From positions 1-50,059 of the forward strand of contig CALDSX010000060.1 in NCBI GenBank assembly GCA_937924445.1: a stretch of DNA of 50,059 bases, in the 5' to 3' direction. A program made the translations under genes and the position numbers. Positions 1-8,463 of the stretch are shown here, in pieces. The DNA is from an uncultured Chthoniobacterales bacterium (GTDB lineage: Bacteria; Verrucomicrobiota; Verrucomicrobiia; Chthoniobacterales; CALDSX01). Position 1 is the stretch's first letter. Each line of letters opens with the position of its first letter. Under the pieces are notes generated by a model. That model saw only the letters and a program-made list of their open reading frames with translations. It did not search any database and was not told the origin of the DNA.

Positions 1-479
1 GAACTTTGCAGCTTTTGAGCGTTCACCCGTTTGAGAAAGTGCCTCTGCATCAAATACTTACAGAAATGGATTCCAGAGATTTGCATACCTTAGATTCTAA
101 CCAGTTGATGCTGTGGGACTTATAACCGGACAATCGTGATAAAGAATCTAAATCATACTGCTGTACCAAGCATTCGAACAGTAGCTTCCCTGTTCTCCTG
201 TAATTATAATTATATCTCCGAGCAAAACGGTCGCAAAACTGTTATCGACTCATTCATTTTACAACGAACGTAATAGTCTAAAGCCTTTTGTCTTAATTTT
301 TAAGCCCGACCGACTGGTATTTTCCCCTTTTCGACGAGCAGCAGCTATAATTTTCGCAATCTCCTTGACCTTTTTTCCTCAAAGCTCCACGTATGCGACG
401 AGCACCGGATTCGTCCTGCACGACCACAGATCAAGGACTGAGAGCACACTGCCATTGTAGAGTTCGCCCGGCAATTCGC

Positions 480-497
480 CTTAGGGAGCTACCTAAG
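480..497. other. Short inverted repeat (6-bp stem)
   Basis: CTTAGG, then a 6-nt loop GAGCTA, then CCTAAG: a perfect 6-bp stem in the gene-free left region. There is no T-tract on either side, so it is not an intrinsic terminator. It may be part of an RNA structure or chance. Confidence 0.3.
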
Positions 498-591
498 ACT
501 CACAACGATCATGCTCGACCGCGACGTGTGCTCTTTAGCCTCTCGAAAACCTGCCGGGTGTTCACATCCGTAACCTCATCCAGGGGTGAAA

Positions 592-607
592 CCGCAAACC
601 ATTGCGG
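592..607. other. Short inverted repeat (6-bp stem, 4-nt loop)
   Basis: CCGCAA, loop ACCA, TTGCGG: a perfect 6-bp stem with a tetraloop, followed by GGTTCGA, which superficially resembles a tRNA T-arm. No acceptor or anticodon arm could be built around it, so it is not called a tRNA. Confidence 0.3.
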
Positions 608-1221
608 GGTTCGACCTCGTTTGTTAATTCCTTGGCACCGCACGAACACTCTCATTTCGACCTTCTCAGAGCAACTTTGCCGACAGGTTGCTTTGCAGCG
701 CCCCTGCCCTCTGGCGCTGCCGCCGGCACGCGATCTCCTGGCTCATCCTCCTAAAATTCACCCCTCTTGTAGCTTTATTCCAAAAGCAAAATCAAGCACT
801 TGCATCAACCGGTCAAAGCCGACTATATCCGGCCAAAAATGCGTTGGTAATCAACTCAGCTCAGCTCAACACGTCATCGCTTGCCAAACGCCATCGAACG
901 CAATACACACGCTTGCCCGGGCGGGATGGGGTGCCTGCTCGGAGTCTGGGGACTTCATGTTTTTTCAACTCCCCTGCTCTTTTCAATGCCCCCTCATCTC
1001 GAAACAAATGTTCGATTTTCTGCTACTCATGACGCTCAACGATGTTTGATGCGTAGTACGAAAGGCATTGGGAATAATCCTCCTATGTCAGACTCACCGC
1101 TTTTACAAAAAAAGAGGTTTCCGAATCAATCCTAGCTTTTGGCCGCACGCTTTATAAAGAATAAACTGCAAGGCTGAATGACGACTTAAATAAATCCTGA
1201 TTTAACAAAGCTTAAAGAATA

Positions 1222-2646
1222 ATGACACGCTCCGAGCAAATTGTTCTTCATTGGTTTCGCCGCGATTTGCGGCTAACGGATAACACCGCGTTGCATTTTG
1301 CCTGTGAGCAGAGCACCCAGGTGATACCGGTCTACATCTTAAGCACTTGGTCCGGAGAACACCGTTTCACCGGCCCTATGCGACAAGATTTTCTCTGTGG
1401 TTGTCTGAAATCCCTCAACGCAAATCTTGCCGCAAAAGGATCTCGTCTCGTCTTAAGAGAAGGCGACCCTGCTGCCGCACTTATTTCACTGGCAAGAGAA
1501 ACTGGCGCAAAAGCAATTTACTACAACCGCGATCCCGATCCGCACGGCCGTTTAGTCGAGAAGCGTTTAGCGTCTGAAATTGCTACAAACGGTCTCCGCT
1601 CATTTGCCTTTGATGATGTGACGGTGCACACTCCGAGCGAAGTCCTCACAGTCGCAGGACAACCCTACCGCATCTTCACCCCATATTCTCGGGCCTGGCG
1701 ACTGGTGCCAAAGAAATCCCTTCTCCCCCCGCCGCGAATCTCCGAGCTCGATTCACGTAACTTCCCCGGCGGCAAGTTGCCAAATGGGTTACCTTTGCCC
1801 GACCTGTCCCGCTGGGCGCTTAGCAAAGAGGGAAGCATCATCGAACCAGGGGAACGTGCCGCCCGCAGACGGATGAACGCGTTTTTGTCCGAGCCAATTC
1901 TCCGTTATGCGCAGCTACGCGATCTTGCCAGTGAGGAAGCGACATCACGATTATCACAAGATTTGAGGTTTGGGCTCATTTCACCGAGGGAACTCCATAC
2001 AAAAGCCGTGGCGCTTTTGGAAAACCCGGGCCTCGATGCTTCTGAGATAAGAAGCATTCAAACGTTCCTTACGGAATTGATCTGGCGTGAGTTCTATTTT
2101 GCTTTGCTCTGGCATTACCCGGAGGTGTTGGAAGTAGAGTTTAACCCCAAATTTCGCAGGATTCCGTGGGTTACCAACAACGAGGCGCTAGCCCGGTGGA
2201 AAGAAGGGACCACCGGCTTTCCGTTTGTGGATGCCGGAATGAGACAACTCCTTGCCACAGGCTTCATGCACAACCGTCTTCGCATGATAACAGCCATGTT
2301 TTTGACAAAAGATCTTCATCTCGATTGGCGGGAGGGAGAAATGTTTTTTATGCAGAAACTTGTTGATGGAGAGATTGCCTCGAACAACGGTGGTTGGCAA
2401 TGGAGTGCAGGCACGGGGGCTGATGCTGCCCCGTATTTTAGAATTCAAAATCCATGGTCCCAAAGTAGTCGGTTTGACCCGGAAGGCAGATTTATCAAAC
2501 GTTGGGTGCCCGAGTTAAGAGACGTCCCCTTCGCATCTTTGCACCAACCCCCGTGGAATGGTCCTCTCGCCCGCGGCTATCCCATGCCGATTGTTGACCA
2601 TGCCGCCGAACGCCAAAAATGTCTCGACATGTTTGCTTCTCGCTGA
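1222..2646 (+). CDS. phrB: Deoxyribodipyrimidine photolyase (class I, cryptochrome/photolyase family)
   Basis: This 474-residue protein repairs UV-induced cyclobutane pyrimidine dimers using light, with FAD as the catalytic cofactor. The N-terminal alpha/beta antenna domain starts with the family signature FRRDLRLTDN (residues 12-21). The C-terminal FAD-binding helical domain carries WSAGTGADAAPYFRIQNP (residues 394-411) followed by the RFDPEGRF and KRWVPEL blocks that are diagnostic of class I photolyases. Length is normal for the family (about 450-480). The ATG has no clear Shine-Dalgarno sequence, only an AT-rich leader. It stands alone, 257 bp before secDF, and seems unrelated to the downstream glycan genes. 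A cryptochrome role cannot be excluded from sequence alone, but a repair enzyme is the simplest reading. Confidence 0.93.
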   Translation: MTRSEQIVLHWFRRDLRLTDNTALHFACEQSTQVIPVYILSTWSGEHRFTGPMRQDFLCGCLKSLNANLAAKGSRLVLREGDPAAALISLARETGAKAIYYNRDPDPHGRLVEKRLASEIATNGLRSFAFDDVTVHTPSEVLTVAGQPYRIFTPYSRAWRLVPKKSLLPPPRISELDSRNFPGGKLPNGLPLPDLSRWALSKEGSIIEPGERAARRRMNAFLSEPILRYAQLRDLASEEATSRLSQDLRFGLISPRELHTKAVALLENPGLDASEIRSIQTFLTELIWREFYFALLWHYPEVLEVEFNPKFRRIPWVTNNEALARWKEGTTGFPFVDAGMRQLLATGFMHNRLRMITAMFLTKDLHLDWREGEMFFMQKLVDGEIASNNGGWQWSAGTGADAAPYFRIQNPWSQSSRFDPEGRFIKRWVPELRDVPFASLHQPPWNGPLARGYPMPIVDHAAERQKCLDMFASR

Positions 2647-2903
2647 TTTTATTATCCAGTGCGTTAAGTGCGGAGCCGTTAAAAACGTCTCGCCATGTAG
2701 ACCATGTAGATTCTCATGGCAGCTGATAACTCCATCAACCAGCAATTAGCAATAATGCGAATTTTTAGAACTCGGCAGTGGGAATTTTCCCTTGCTCAGC
2801 GGGCGCGTTTGTTTGATTTTGCCCACACTCCAAGCGGTCTTCCTTTGGTGTTCAAATTGAACTTCCCCGTCGCGGAGATATCTCTCCTTATAGTCTACAT
2901 CCT

Positions 2904-5285
2904 ATGGATTTCCTCAACAACCCAACGTTTATCTTTTTTATTGGACTCACTATCCTTATTCTTTTCGCGTGGTATTTTGCTACCGAGACCCCCCTGAGAA
3001 AGCGAAACTTGGGGACTGTGCTCACTCTTATACTGGTCGCCTTTGCCGTTCAGAATTTAATACCGCTTGATAAAAGCATTCGGCTTGGGCTTGACCTGCG
3101 TGGTGGCACCTCTTTTCTGCTGCAGCTTTCCCCTCAAACTTTGGAGAGCAAAATTTCAGGTGCAGGTCCGACGCGCGAGGAAATCACAAAGTCCATGCTT
3201 GATCAGGCGGTGGCCGTCATCGAACAGCGAGTGAACCGATACGGGGTGAGCGAGCCGCTTATCGCTCCTGCGGGCAAAGACAGAATCATGGTTCAAATAC
3301 CTGGCTTGGATGTTGCCCAGATCGAGGAGGCAAAAGAAACCTTGCAGCGCGTCGCTAAACTGGAATTTAAACTCGTCTTTCCTGACAGCTCAAGACGCCT
3401 TGCAGAAATCGAAGCCGGATCAAACATCATCCCCCCTGGCTACAGGGTTGAAGAGTATTTCGAACGTCGCCTTTCCAACGCCAGCGGAGAGGGTCCTGCA
3501 GAGACAGAAAGACTCCTAGTTAAACAACGCGCCGATATGTCGGGTGATCGCGTCAAAGCCGCCTTTGCAAGATATGGAGCACAGGGTTGGGAAATTGCAC
3601 TGGAATTCGACAGCAAAGGAGCCTCGCAATTTGCAGAGTTGACGAGACAAAACGTCGGTAATCGGTTGGCAATTGTCCTCGACGGCAAGGTGATGAGCGC
3701 TCCGGTTATCCAAGACGCTATTTACGGCGGCAACGCGCAGATCACCGGGTCATTCACAGAGGAAGAAGCGAGAAACCTGGCTAGTGTTTTGGAAAACCCG
3801 CTGCAAACACCCGTTAAAATTATTGACCAACGGACCGTTTCAGCGTCGCTTGGAGAAGATTCGGTGCGAAGCGGGTTCATCGCCGGAATCATCGGCTTGG
3901 CTGTCACTTTGATCGCGATGATGATTTACTACCGCATCCCTGGTGTCATAGCGAACCTTGCCCTCATCCTGAACCTCTTTCTGCTTATGGGCTCAATGGC
4001 GCTGTTTGGGTTCACCCTCACCCTTCCTGGCATTGCCGGAATTATCCTCTCTGTAGGGATGGCGGTTGATGCCAACGTGTTGATTTACGAGCGTTTAAGA
4101 GAGGAAATTGCCGTTGGCAAATCGCTCAAAGCGGCTCTGGAGTCCGCTTACGATAAGGCGTTCAGTGCCATTTTTGACTCGAACGTCACCACACTCATAA
4201 CCGCGATCATTCTTTTTTGGCAGGCCGTCGGTGCGGTCAAAGGGTTTGCTGTCACCCTCACGGCGGGTATTGCTGCCTCGATGTTTTCCGCGCTGTTATT
4301 CACGCGCGTCGCTTTTCGCTGGGGAACCGACACCGGGATAATCAAGCACCTCAGCATGCTTGATTTGATGCCGAAAAAAAGATTTAACTTTATCGGTCTG
4401 GGGGCCAAAGCCTCACTGTTGTCTGTCGCGGTTATGCTTATTTGCATTACCGTTTTTATTTGGCGTGGGGAAAAGAACTTTGGAGTTGACTTTCGAGGTG
4501 GCGATCTGCTGATGCTCGCAGCAAAGCAACCAGTCTCCGAAGAACAAGCCCGGCAAGCAATAAAAGAGGCCGGCCTTGGTGAACCGATGATTCAAATCGC
4601 CCGCTCCGCTGAGAACGAATACCTCAGCGTTCGTGCAGGATTTGGCGAAGGGACAAAAATCGAAAAAGCCCTCAAGGCTGCCTTTCCGGAGGCCGGTTTT
4701 GTTGAGGGTAGCATTGAATCCGTCGGGCCCATTGTAGGGCAGGAGCTCATGACAAAATCTCTCATTGCGCTAGGTCTTGGAATGATCGCGATACTTATTT
4801 ATGTGACGATGCGCTTTGAATTTTCCTTCGCCCTGGGCGCGATTTTGGCAGTCCTTCATGATGTGATCATCACCATCGGCGTCTATTCGATACTTGGACG
4901 CGAGCTTTCTATGGTTTTTGTTGGAGCCATTCTTACTATCGCGGGATATTCGATCAACGACACGATTGTGGTCTTCGACCGCATCCGCGAGGGACTGATC
5001 GGAACCCGCCGGGGCACTGTCGCCTCCATCATGAACGAAGCGATTAACCAGACACTTTCACGCACCATACTCACCGGGGGAACTACTCTTCTAGCAGTGT
5101 TCGTGCTGATTTTCCTCGGAGGACCTGTCCTGGCCGATTTCGCCCTAACAATTCTAATTGGTGTGTTGGTTGGCACCTACTCATCGGTTTTCATCGCCGC
5201 TCCAATCGTTCTCTGGTGGTCAAAAATTCGCGGTCGCAGCATACGTATGGAGGTAATTGAATCCAATGAAGTAGCACGGGCTTGA
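2904..5285 (+). CDS. secDF: Protein translocase SecDF, fused SecD and SecF
   Basis: SecDF is an inner-membrane accessory of the SecYEG translocon that uses ion-motive force to pull exported proteins across. The 793-residue product is a natural fusion. An extra N-terminal membrane segment (residues 9-25) precedes the usual first SecD helix (35-54). SecD has the DLRGG motif at 64-68, the periplasmic domain and then a run of membrane segments from about residue 310 to 475. The SecF half begins near residue 490 and has its own VDFRGG motif near 527-532, followed by a second group of five membrane segments. Fused SecDF occurs in several phyla including PVC bacteria and Bacteroidetes. No yajC lies directly upstream. 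The downstream secreted protein gene begins 153 bp after the stop with no terminator between, so cotranscription is possible. Confidence 0.96.
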   Translation: MDFLNNPTFIFFIGLTILILFAWYFATETPLRKRNLGTVLTLILVAFAVQNLIPLDKSIRLGLDLRGGTSFLLQLSPQTLESKISGAGPTREEITKSMLDQAVAVIEQRVNRYGVSEPLIAPAGKDRIMVQIPGLDVAQIEEAKETLQRVAKLEFKLVFPDSSRRLAEIEAGSNIIPPGYRVEEYFERRLSNASGEGPAETERLLVKQRADMSGDRVKAAFARYGAQGWEIALEFDSKGASQFAELTRQNVGNRLAIVLDGKVMSAPVIQDAIYGGNAQITGSFTEEEARNLASVLENPLQTPVKIIDQRTVSASLGEDSVRSGFIAGIIGLAVTLIAMMIYYRIPGVIANLALILNLFLLMGSMALFGFTLTLPGIAGIILSVGMAVDANVLIYERLREEIAVGKSLKAALESAYDKAFSAIFDSNVTTLITAIILFWQAVGAVKGFAVTLTAGIAASMFSALLFTRVAFRWGTDTGIIKHLSMLDLMPKKRFNFIGLGAKASLLSVAVMLICITVFIWRGEKNFGVDFRGGDLLMLAAKQPVSEEQARQAIKEAGLGEPMIQIARSAENEYLSVRAGFGEGTKIEKALKAAFPEAGFVEGSIESVGPIVGQELMTKSLIALGLGMIAILIYVTMRFEFSFALGAILAVLHDVIITIGVYSILGRELSMVFVGAILTIAGYSINDTIVVFDRIREGLIGTRRGTVASIMNEAINQTLSRTILTGGTTLLAVFVLIFLGGPVLADFALTILIGVLVGTYSSVFIAAPIVLWWSKIRGRSIRMEVIESNEVARA

Positions 5286-5438
5286 CATCTCTCTCTGCTT
5301 TTTTTGAAAACTCAACATTCACTAAAATCGCGCTTGCGTTTAAAGCAAATAATCGCTAGAATCGGTCGTGTGGATTTGAGTTCTATGTTCATGAACCATA
5401 TAATCTTCAAACATCACAAACCGCACATTTCACAACCC

Positions 5439-6191
5439 ATGAAAAAACCAACTCGGAAAGACTCTTTATTTGTCTATCGAGCTATTCCCATAGTCGTCAT
5501 CGCATTATTCCTTGCGATGAATCTTCAGCCAATTGCAGCTCAGACTGGCACACCAAAACAGATACTTCAAGCTCAGCTTGCTGCAAGTGGTGCTCCTGTT
5601 GGACCTTCGGGTGAAACAGCAGCCACTCCGGCCCAATTTAAAGCGGCCGTGCTTAAGGCCATTGAGAGCAACCCTGATAAAGCAGATGGCATACTCATCG
5701 AGGCTCTCAAAATGATCCGGGACAAGTTCGTTGCTAGTTACGTCAACAGTGAAGGTCGTTTCAATCGAGATGCGCTGATTGATCTATTTAAATCTGCGGT
5801 GGAAAAATATGGACCGCAAAGTCGTCCCGCAAGTGAGGCCCGAGGGATACTCGAAGATATGCTTCGTCAGGCCAATGAAATTTTCCCAGAACTCATTGGT
5901 GATTTCAGAGAAGCGATTGATCCTTTCCTCACCGAGGACCAGCGCAGTGCGTTGGACAACGTTATTTTAGAAGTCGTTGGGAGCGGCGGGGGCACCGGTT
6001 CTATTGGCTACTTTACCTTCTCTAACCCTGGAGCAAGTGGTTCATCCCAGCAATTTGAACCCGAAAACACCGGAGGCGGATCCAATGGGACAGGCGGAGG
6101 CCGAGGTCGTCCTCGAGGTGGTGTTGGTGACACAGGAGCAGGCGAGGCCACAGAGCCTGGGATAACACCCTCAACACCGCCTGTCGTCTAA
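5439..6191 (+). CDS. Secreted hypothetical protein with Gly-rich C-terminus
   Basis: I do not recognise this 250-residue protein. The reading frame is open back to a TTG at 5304, but the ATG at 5439 gives a textbook Sec signal peptide: MKKPTRK charged start, a hydrophobic stretch around residues 15-27, and an Ala-Gln-type cleavage region (PIAAQTG), so I chose it. The mature part is mostly helical and rich in Ala, Lys and Glu up to about residue 185. The tail (about 186-250) is low-complexity, dominated by Gly, Ser, Thr and Pro, with clusters such as GSGGGTGS and GGSNGTGGGRGRPRGG. It follows secDF on the same strand and is closed by a strong intrinsic terminator. It is probably a periplasmic or surface-exposed protein; the function is unknown. 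Confidence 0.75.
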   Translation: MKKPTRKDSLFVYRAIPIVVIALFLAMNLQPIAAQTGTPKQILQAQLAASGAPVGPSGETAATPAQFKAAVLKAIESNPDKADGILIEALKMIRDKFVASYVNSEGRFNRDALIDLFKSAVEKYGPQSRPASEARGILEDMLRQANEIFPELIGDFREAIDPFLTEDQRSALDNVILEVVGSGGGTGSIGYFTFSNPGASGSSQQFEPENTGGGSNGTGGGRGRPRGGVGDTGAGEATEPGITPSTPPVV

Positions 6192-6207
6192 AGCCATAAG
6201 CTGTATT

Positions 6208-6253
6208 CCCGACTGGCGTCGCTTTAAAATGGCGCCAGTCGGGTTTATTTTTT
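6208..6253 (+). terminator. Intrinsic transcription terminator
   Basis: A perfect 11-bp stem, CCCGACTGGCG (6208-6218) pairing with CGCCAGTCGGG (6233-6243), with a 14-nt loop, is followed directly by TTTATTTTTT. It sits 17 bp after the stop of the secreted protein gene and 58 bp before the next gene. It should end the photolyase-secDF-secreted protein side and separate it from the ligase-like gene. Confidence 0.88.
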
Positions 6254-6310
6254 CAGGTTGATCGGCTATTTGTCTCCCTTCCTCTCGATTTTCATTGCGC
6301 ATTTCTCCGC

Positions 6311-8209
6311 ATGATTCGGTGGTTACGTGGTATTTCACCTGTCTTACTTGCCGCCGGATTGATTGTCGGACAGCTTTTTTTCGCAGGTGCCCAGCCTGCT
6401 TTGGCAATGCCCATGTACGCCGTCACCAGTCTCGGCGTTCTGTGTGCGACCGCTATCCCACTTCGTCAAAACGCAACCTCGCATTGGCTCTGTCTCGCAG
6501 CCGCGTTGGTTTTTGCAATCTACCTACTGATTCGCACGGCCCTTTCGCCGACATATCATCTGGCGCGGGAAAATTTTTTTAATATACTTTGCGCACTTAG
6601 CGTTTACCTCAGCACGACGCTGGCGCTATGGACGCCAAAATCCCGTAGACCAATCATTTGGGCAATCATCGGTCTTATCGTTCCCAACGTCTTCTTCGGG
6701 GCGATTCAATTTTTCAAAGATCCCACTTTTACAGTTTTTCAACTTCCAAGACCGAAATATGAGGGACGTGCCAGCGGTCTTTTTGTTTGTCCAAATCACT
6801 TTGCCGGATTTCTCGAAATGGCGCTGCCTTTTTGCCTTAGCCTTTTATTCTTATCCCGCTCGCCAGTATGGCAACGCGTCCTTTCGGGTTATTTAGCGCT
6901 CGTCGCAATATTTGGCGTTTTTATCTCTGGGAGTAGGGGCGGCTATTTAAGCACGGCTATCTCACTCGGATGCTGGTCTCTCTTTGCCCTCTGGATCCGC
7001 GGGCGAGTTAACCCTGCTTCCCTCGTCAAGAGTGCTTTTGCTCTCCTTGCGGTAAGCCTCATTATCGCCGCCGGAGTTCGCTATGCGATGGATCGAAGCC
7101 CTCTCTTGAGGGAGCGCTTTGAAAAAATCGTTAACTTCCAAGATTTCCGCTTTTTAATTTGGCCAGCGGCGCTGCAAGAATTTAACGAAAATCGCGTCTT
7201 TGGTGCGGGTGCGCAGCAATTTATTTATTACGGCCGCAAAAACCGAGACCCTCGTATTCAGAATGATCCAGTTCACGCGCACAATGACTACCTACAAGTT
7301 CTGGCAGATTACGGTGCCGTTGGAGGCATACTGGCCCTAATTTTTCTCACCACTCACATCGGGTTTGGGATTGTTCGACTTAGACAAAATGTTGCGTCTC
7401 GTTCCCTTGAAGATCCACGATTTCAAAGTGATTCTGTCGCGTGGAGTTCAGCCGCTTTGGCTGCAGTTTCTGGCCTCGCAGCGCATTCCGCAGTGGACTT
7501 CAACATGCACATTCCAGCAAATGCCTGGCTGGCCGCATTCCTGTTTGGCATCCTTGCCAATCAAGGATTGCCTGTGCGCTTCGCTGATCAAAACCGAATT
7601 AACAGTGAATCTTCAGGGACGTCTTTTTTGCCATTCGGATTATTTTCTTTCTCAAGAGTCATTCTATTCGTTGTTGGACTAGGTTTGTTTTCCGTTCCCA
7701 TCTCATCGGCCCACGCAGAATACCACCGCGAAAAGGCCCGGTTGAACCGACGCCTTGGGAAGCACGGCGATGCAATCAAACATGGAACAATCGCGACGAG
7801 TTTAGATCCCAAAAACGGCCATTCATGGATGATCCTGGGAGATTCGAAGCGGCGGCTCTCGATACGAGTTGAGGATCCAGCCACAAGGCGGGTGATTCGG
7901 CGCAGCGCCGAAAAGGATTTAAGGCGTGCCGCTGAACTTCTACCAAAAGACGCTGAGACCTGGCGTTATTGGGGTAGAACGCTTGACACGCTCGAACGCT
8001 TTGAGGAAGCCGCTGGAGTGCTGAACCACGCCAAATCACTCGATCCAAACCTTTACCTCACACACGAATTTCTCGGTTGGCATTTCGAATTGCAGGGTCT
8101 CTTCGAGGAAGCTGAAGCGGCCTACAAGCAAGCTCTCAAACTCTATCCATCCACAGTTGCCGCAGAGCAGCTTGCCGGTCTGACCTCGAAGCGCTCCATC
8201 TCACATTGA
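6311..8209 (+). CDS. O-antigen ligase/polymerase-like membrane protein with C-terminal TPR repeats
   Basis: The 632-residue protein belongs to the O-antigen ligase (WaaL)/Wzy_C superfamily, inner-membrane enzymes that join lipid-linked glycan to an acceptor or polymerise it at the periplasmic face. About ten to twelve hydrophobic segments span residues 5-420. Family landmarks are SGSRGG (206-211) and the periplasmic-loop block HAHNDYLQVLADYG (322-335), which contains the His typical of the family. From about 465 to 625 there are TPR-like repeats (for example the blocks around SLDPKNGHSW and SLDPNLYLTHEFLGW). Classical WaaL is near 400 residues, so the TPR tail is an addition seen in some phyla. 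Because the neighbouring exporter is Wzm/Wzt, which normally handles finished chains, a ligase role fits better than a polymerase; this is inference. It has its own transcription unit after the terminator. Confidence 0.85.
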   Translation: MIRWLRGISPVLLAAGLIVGQLFFAGAQPALAMPMYAVTSLGVLCATAIPLRQNATSHWLCLAAALVFAIYLLIRTALSPTYHLARENFFNILCALSVYLSTTLALWTPKSRRPIIWAIIGLIVPNVFFGAIQFFKDPTFTVFQLPRPKYEGRASGLFVCPNHFAGFLEMALPFCLSLLFLSRSPVWQRVLSGYLALVAIFGVFISGSRGGYLSTAISLGCWSLFALWIRGRVNPASLVKSAFALLAVSLIIAAGVRYAMDRSPLLRERFEKIVNFQDFRFLIWPAALQEFNENRVFGAGAQQFIYYGRKNRDPRIQNDPVHAHNDYLQVLADYGAVGGILALIFLTTHIGFGIVRLRQNVASRSLEDPRFQSDSVAWSSAALAAVSGLAAHSAVDFNMHIPANAWLAAFLFGILANQGLPVRFADQNRINSESSGTSFLPFGLFSFSRVILFVVGLGLFSVPISSAHAEYHREKARLNRRLGKHGDAIKHGTIATSLDPKNGHSWMILGDSKRRLSIRVEDPATRRVIRRSAEKDLRRAAELLPKDAETWRYWGRTLDTLERFEEAAGVLNHAKSLDPNLYLTHEFLGWHFELQGLFEEAEAAYKQALKLYPSTVAAEQLAGLTSKRSISH

Positions 8210-8238
8210 TACTAATCCCTCTCTTGGCACCAAACAAT

Positions 8239-8262
8239 AGCACCACAACCAGCACCACAACC
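8239..8262 (+). repeat. Perfect tandem repeat, 12 bp x 2
   Basis: AGCACCACAACC occurs twice in direct tandem in the gap between the ligase-like gene and the converging GT4 gene. Two copies only and no spacer, so not a CRISPR. The same 254-bp gap also holds an inverted pair GAACCA (8380-8385) / TGGTTC (8403-8408) that could form a loose hairpin between the converging genes but lacks a T-tract. Confidence 0.7.
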
Positions 8263-8463
8263 AATTCACGGTTGATGACCTATCTCCACTGCGTAGATTT
8301 GGGGACCCCGCATCAATAATCCAACGCTTACGAAGCGGATAGATTTTCCTGAAGAATAAAACAAAGCGATCGGTAACGAGAACCAAGTGCGGTAGCTTGC
8401 CCTGGTTCCTGATTAGTAAAATCTTTTCCACTCAATAAACCGGCTTTGACTGCAAACCAATCC

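Larger units (their letters stand above)
1..1221. other. Gene-free left region, no convincing CDS
   Basis: No reading frame here looks like a real gene. The longest open frames (for example 393-1049 on +) are rich in Cys, His, Arg and Ser, have no recognisable motif and overlap each other in several frames. The first 350 bases are AT-rich; 380-960 is more GC-rich and contains two clean short hairpins (480-497 and 592-607). I looked for tmRNA, RNase P RNA, SRP RNA and tRNA signatures on both strands and recognised none. It could hold an unrecognised structured RNA, a decayed gene, or the 5' regulatory region of the photolyase gene. Confidence 0.5.

Noticed and set aside
592..620. T-arm-like hairpin with GGTTCGA as a possible tRNA
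   Set aside because: No acceptor stem, D-arm or anticodon arm could be built at the right distances on either strand.
393..1049. 218-residue open frame in the left region
   Set aside because: Composition is rich in Cys, His and Arg, has no conserved block or ribosome site, and overlaps equally long frames; it behaves like noncoding DNA.
5304..5438. Longer start (TTG at 5304) for the secreted protein
   Set aside because: It would put 45 residues before a perfect signal peptide that begins at the ATG 5439.
8239..8262. Direct repeats as a possible CRISPR
   Set aside because: Only two 12-bp copies with no spacer.
8201..8431. 76-residue - strand frame in the gap between the ligase-like and GT4 genes
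   Set aside because: No homology recognised, overlaps the ligase gene end and has no ribosome site; likely chance.
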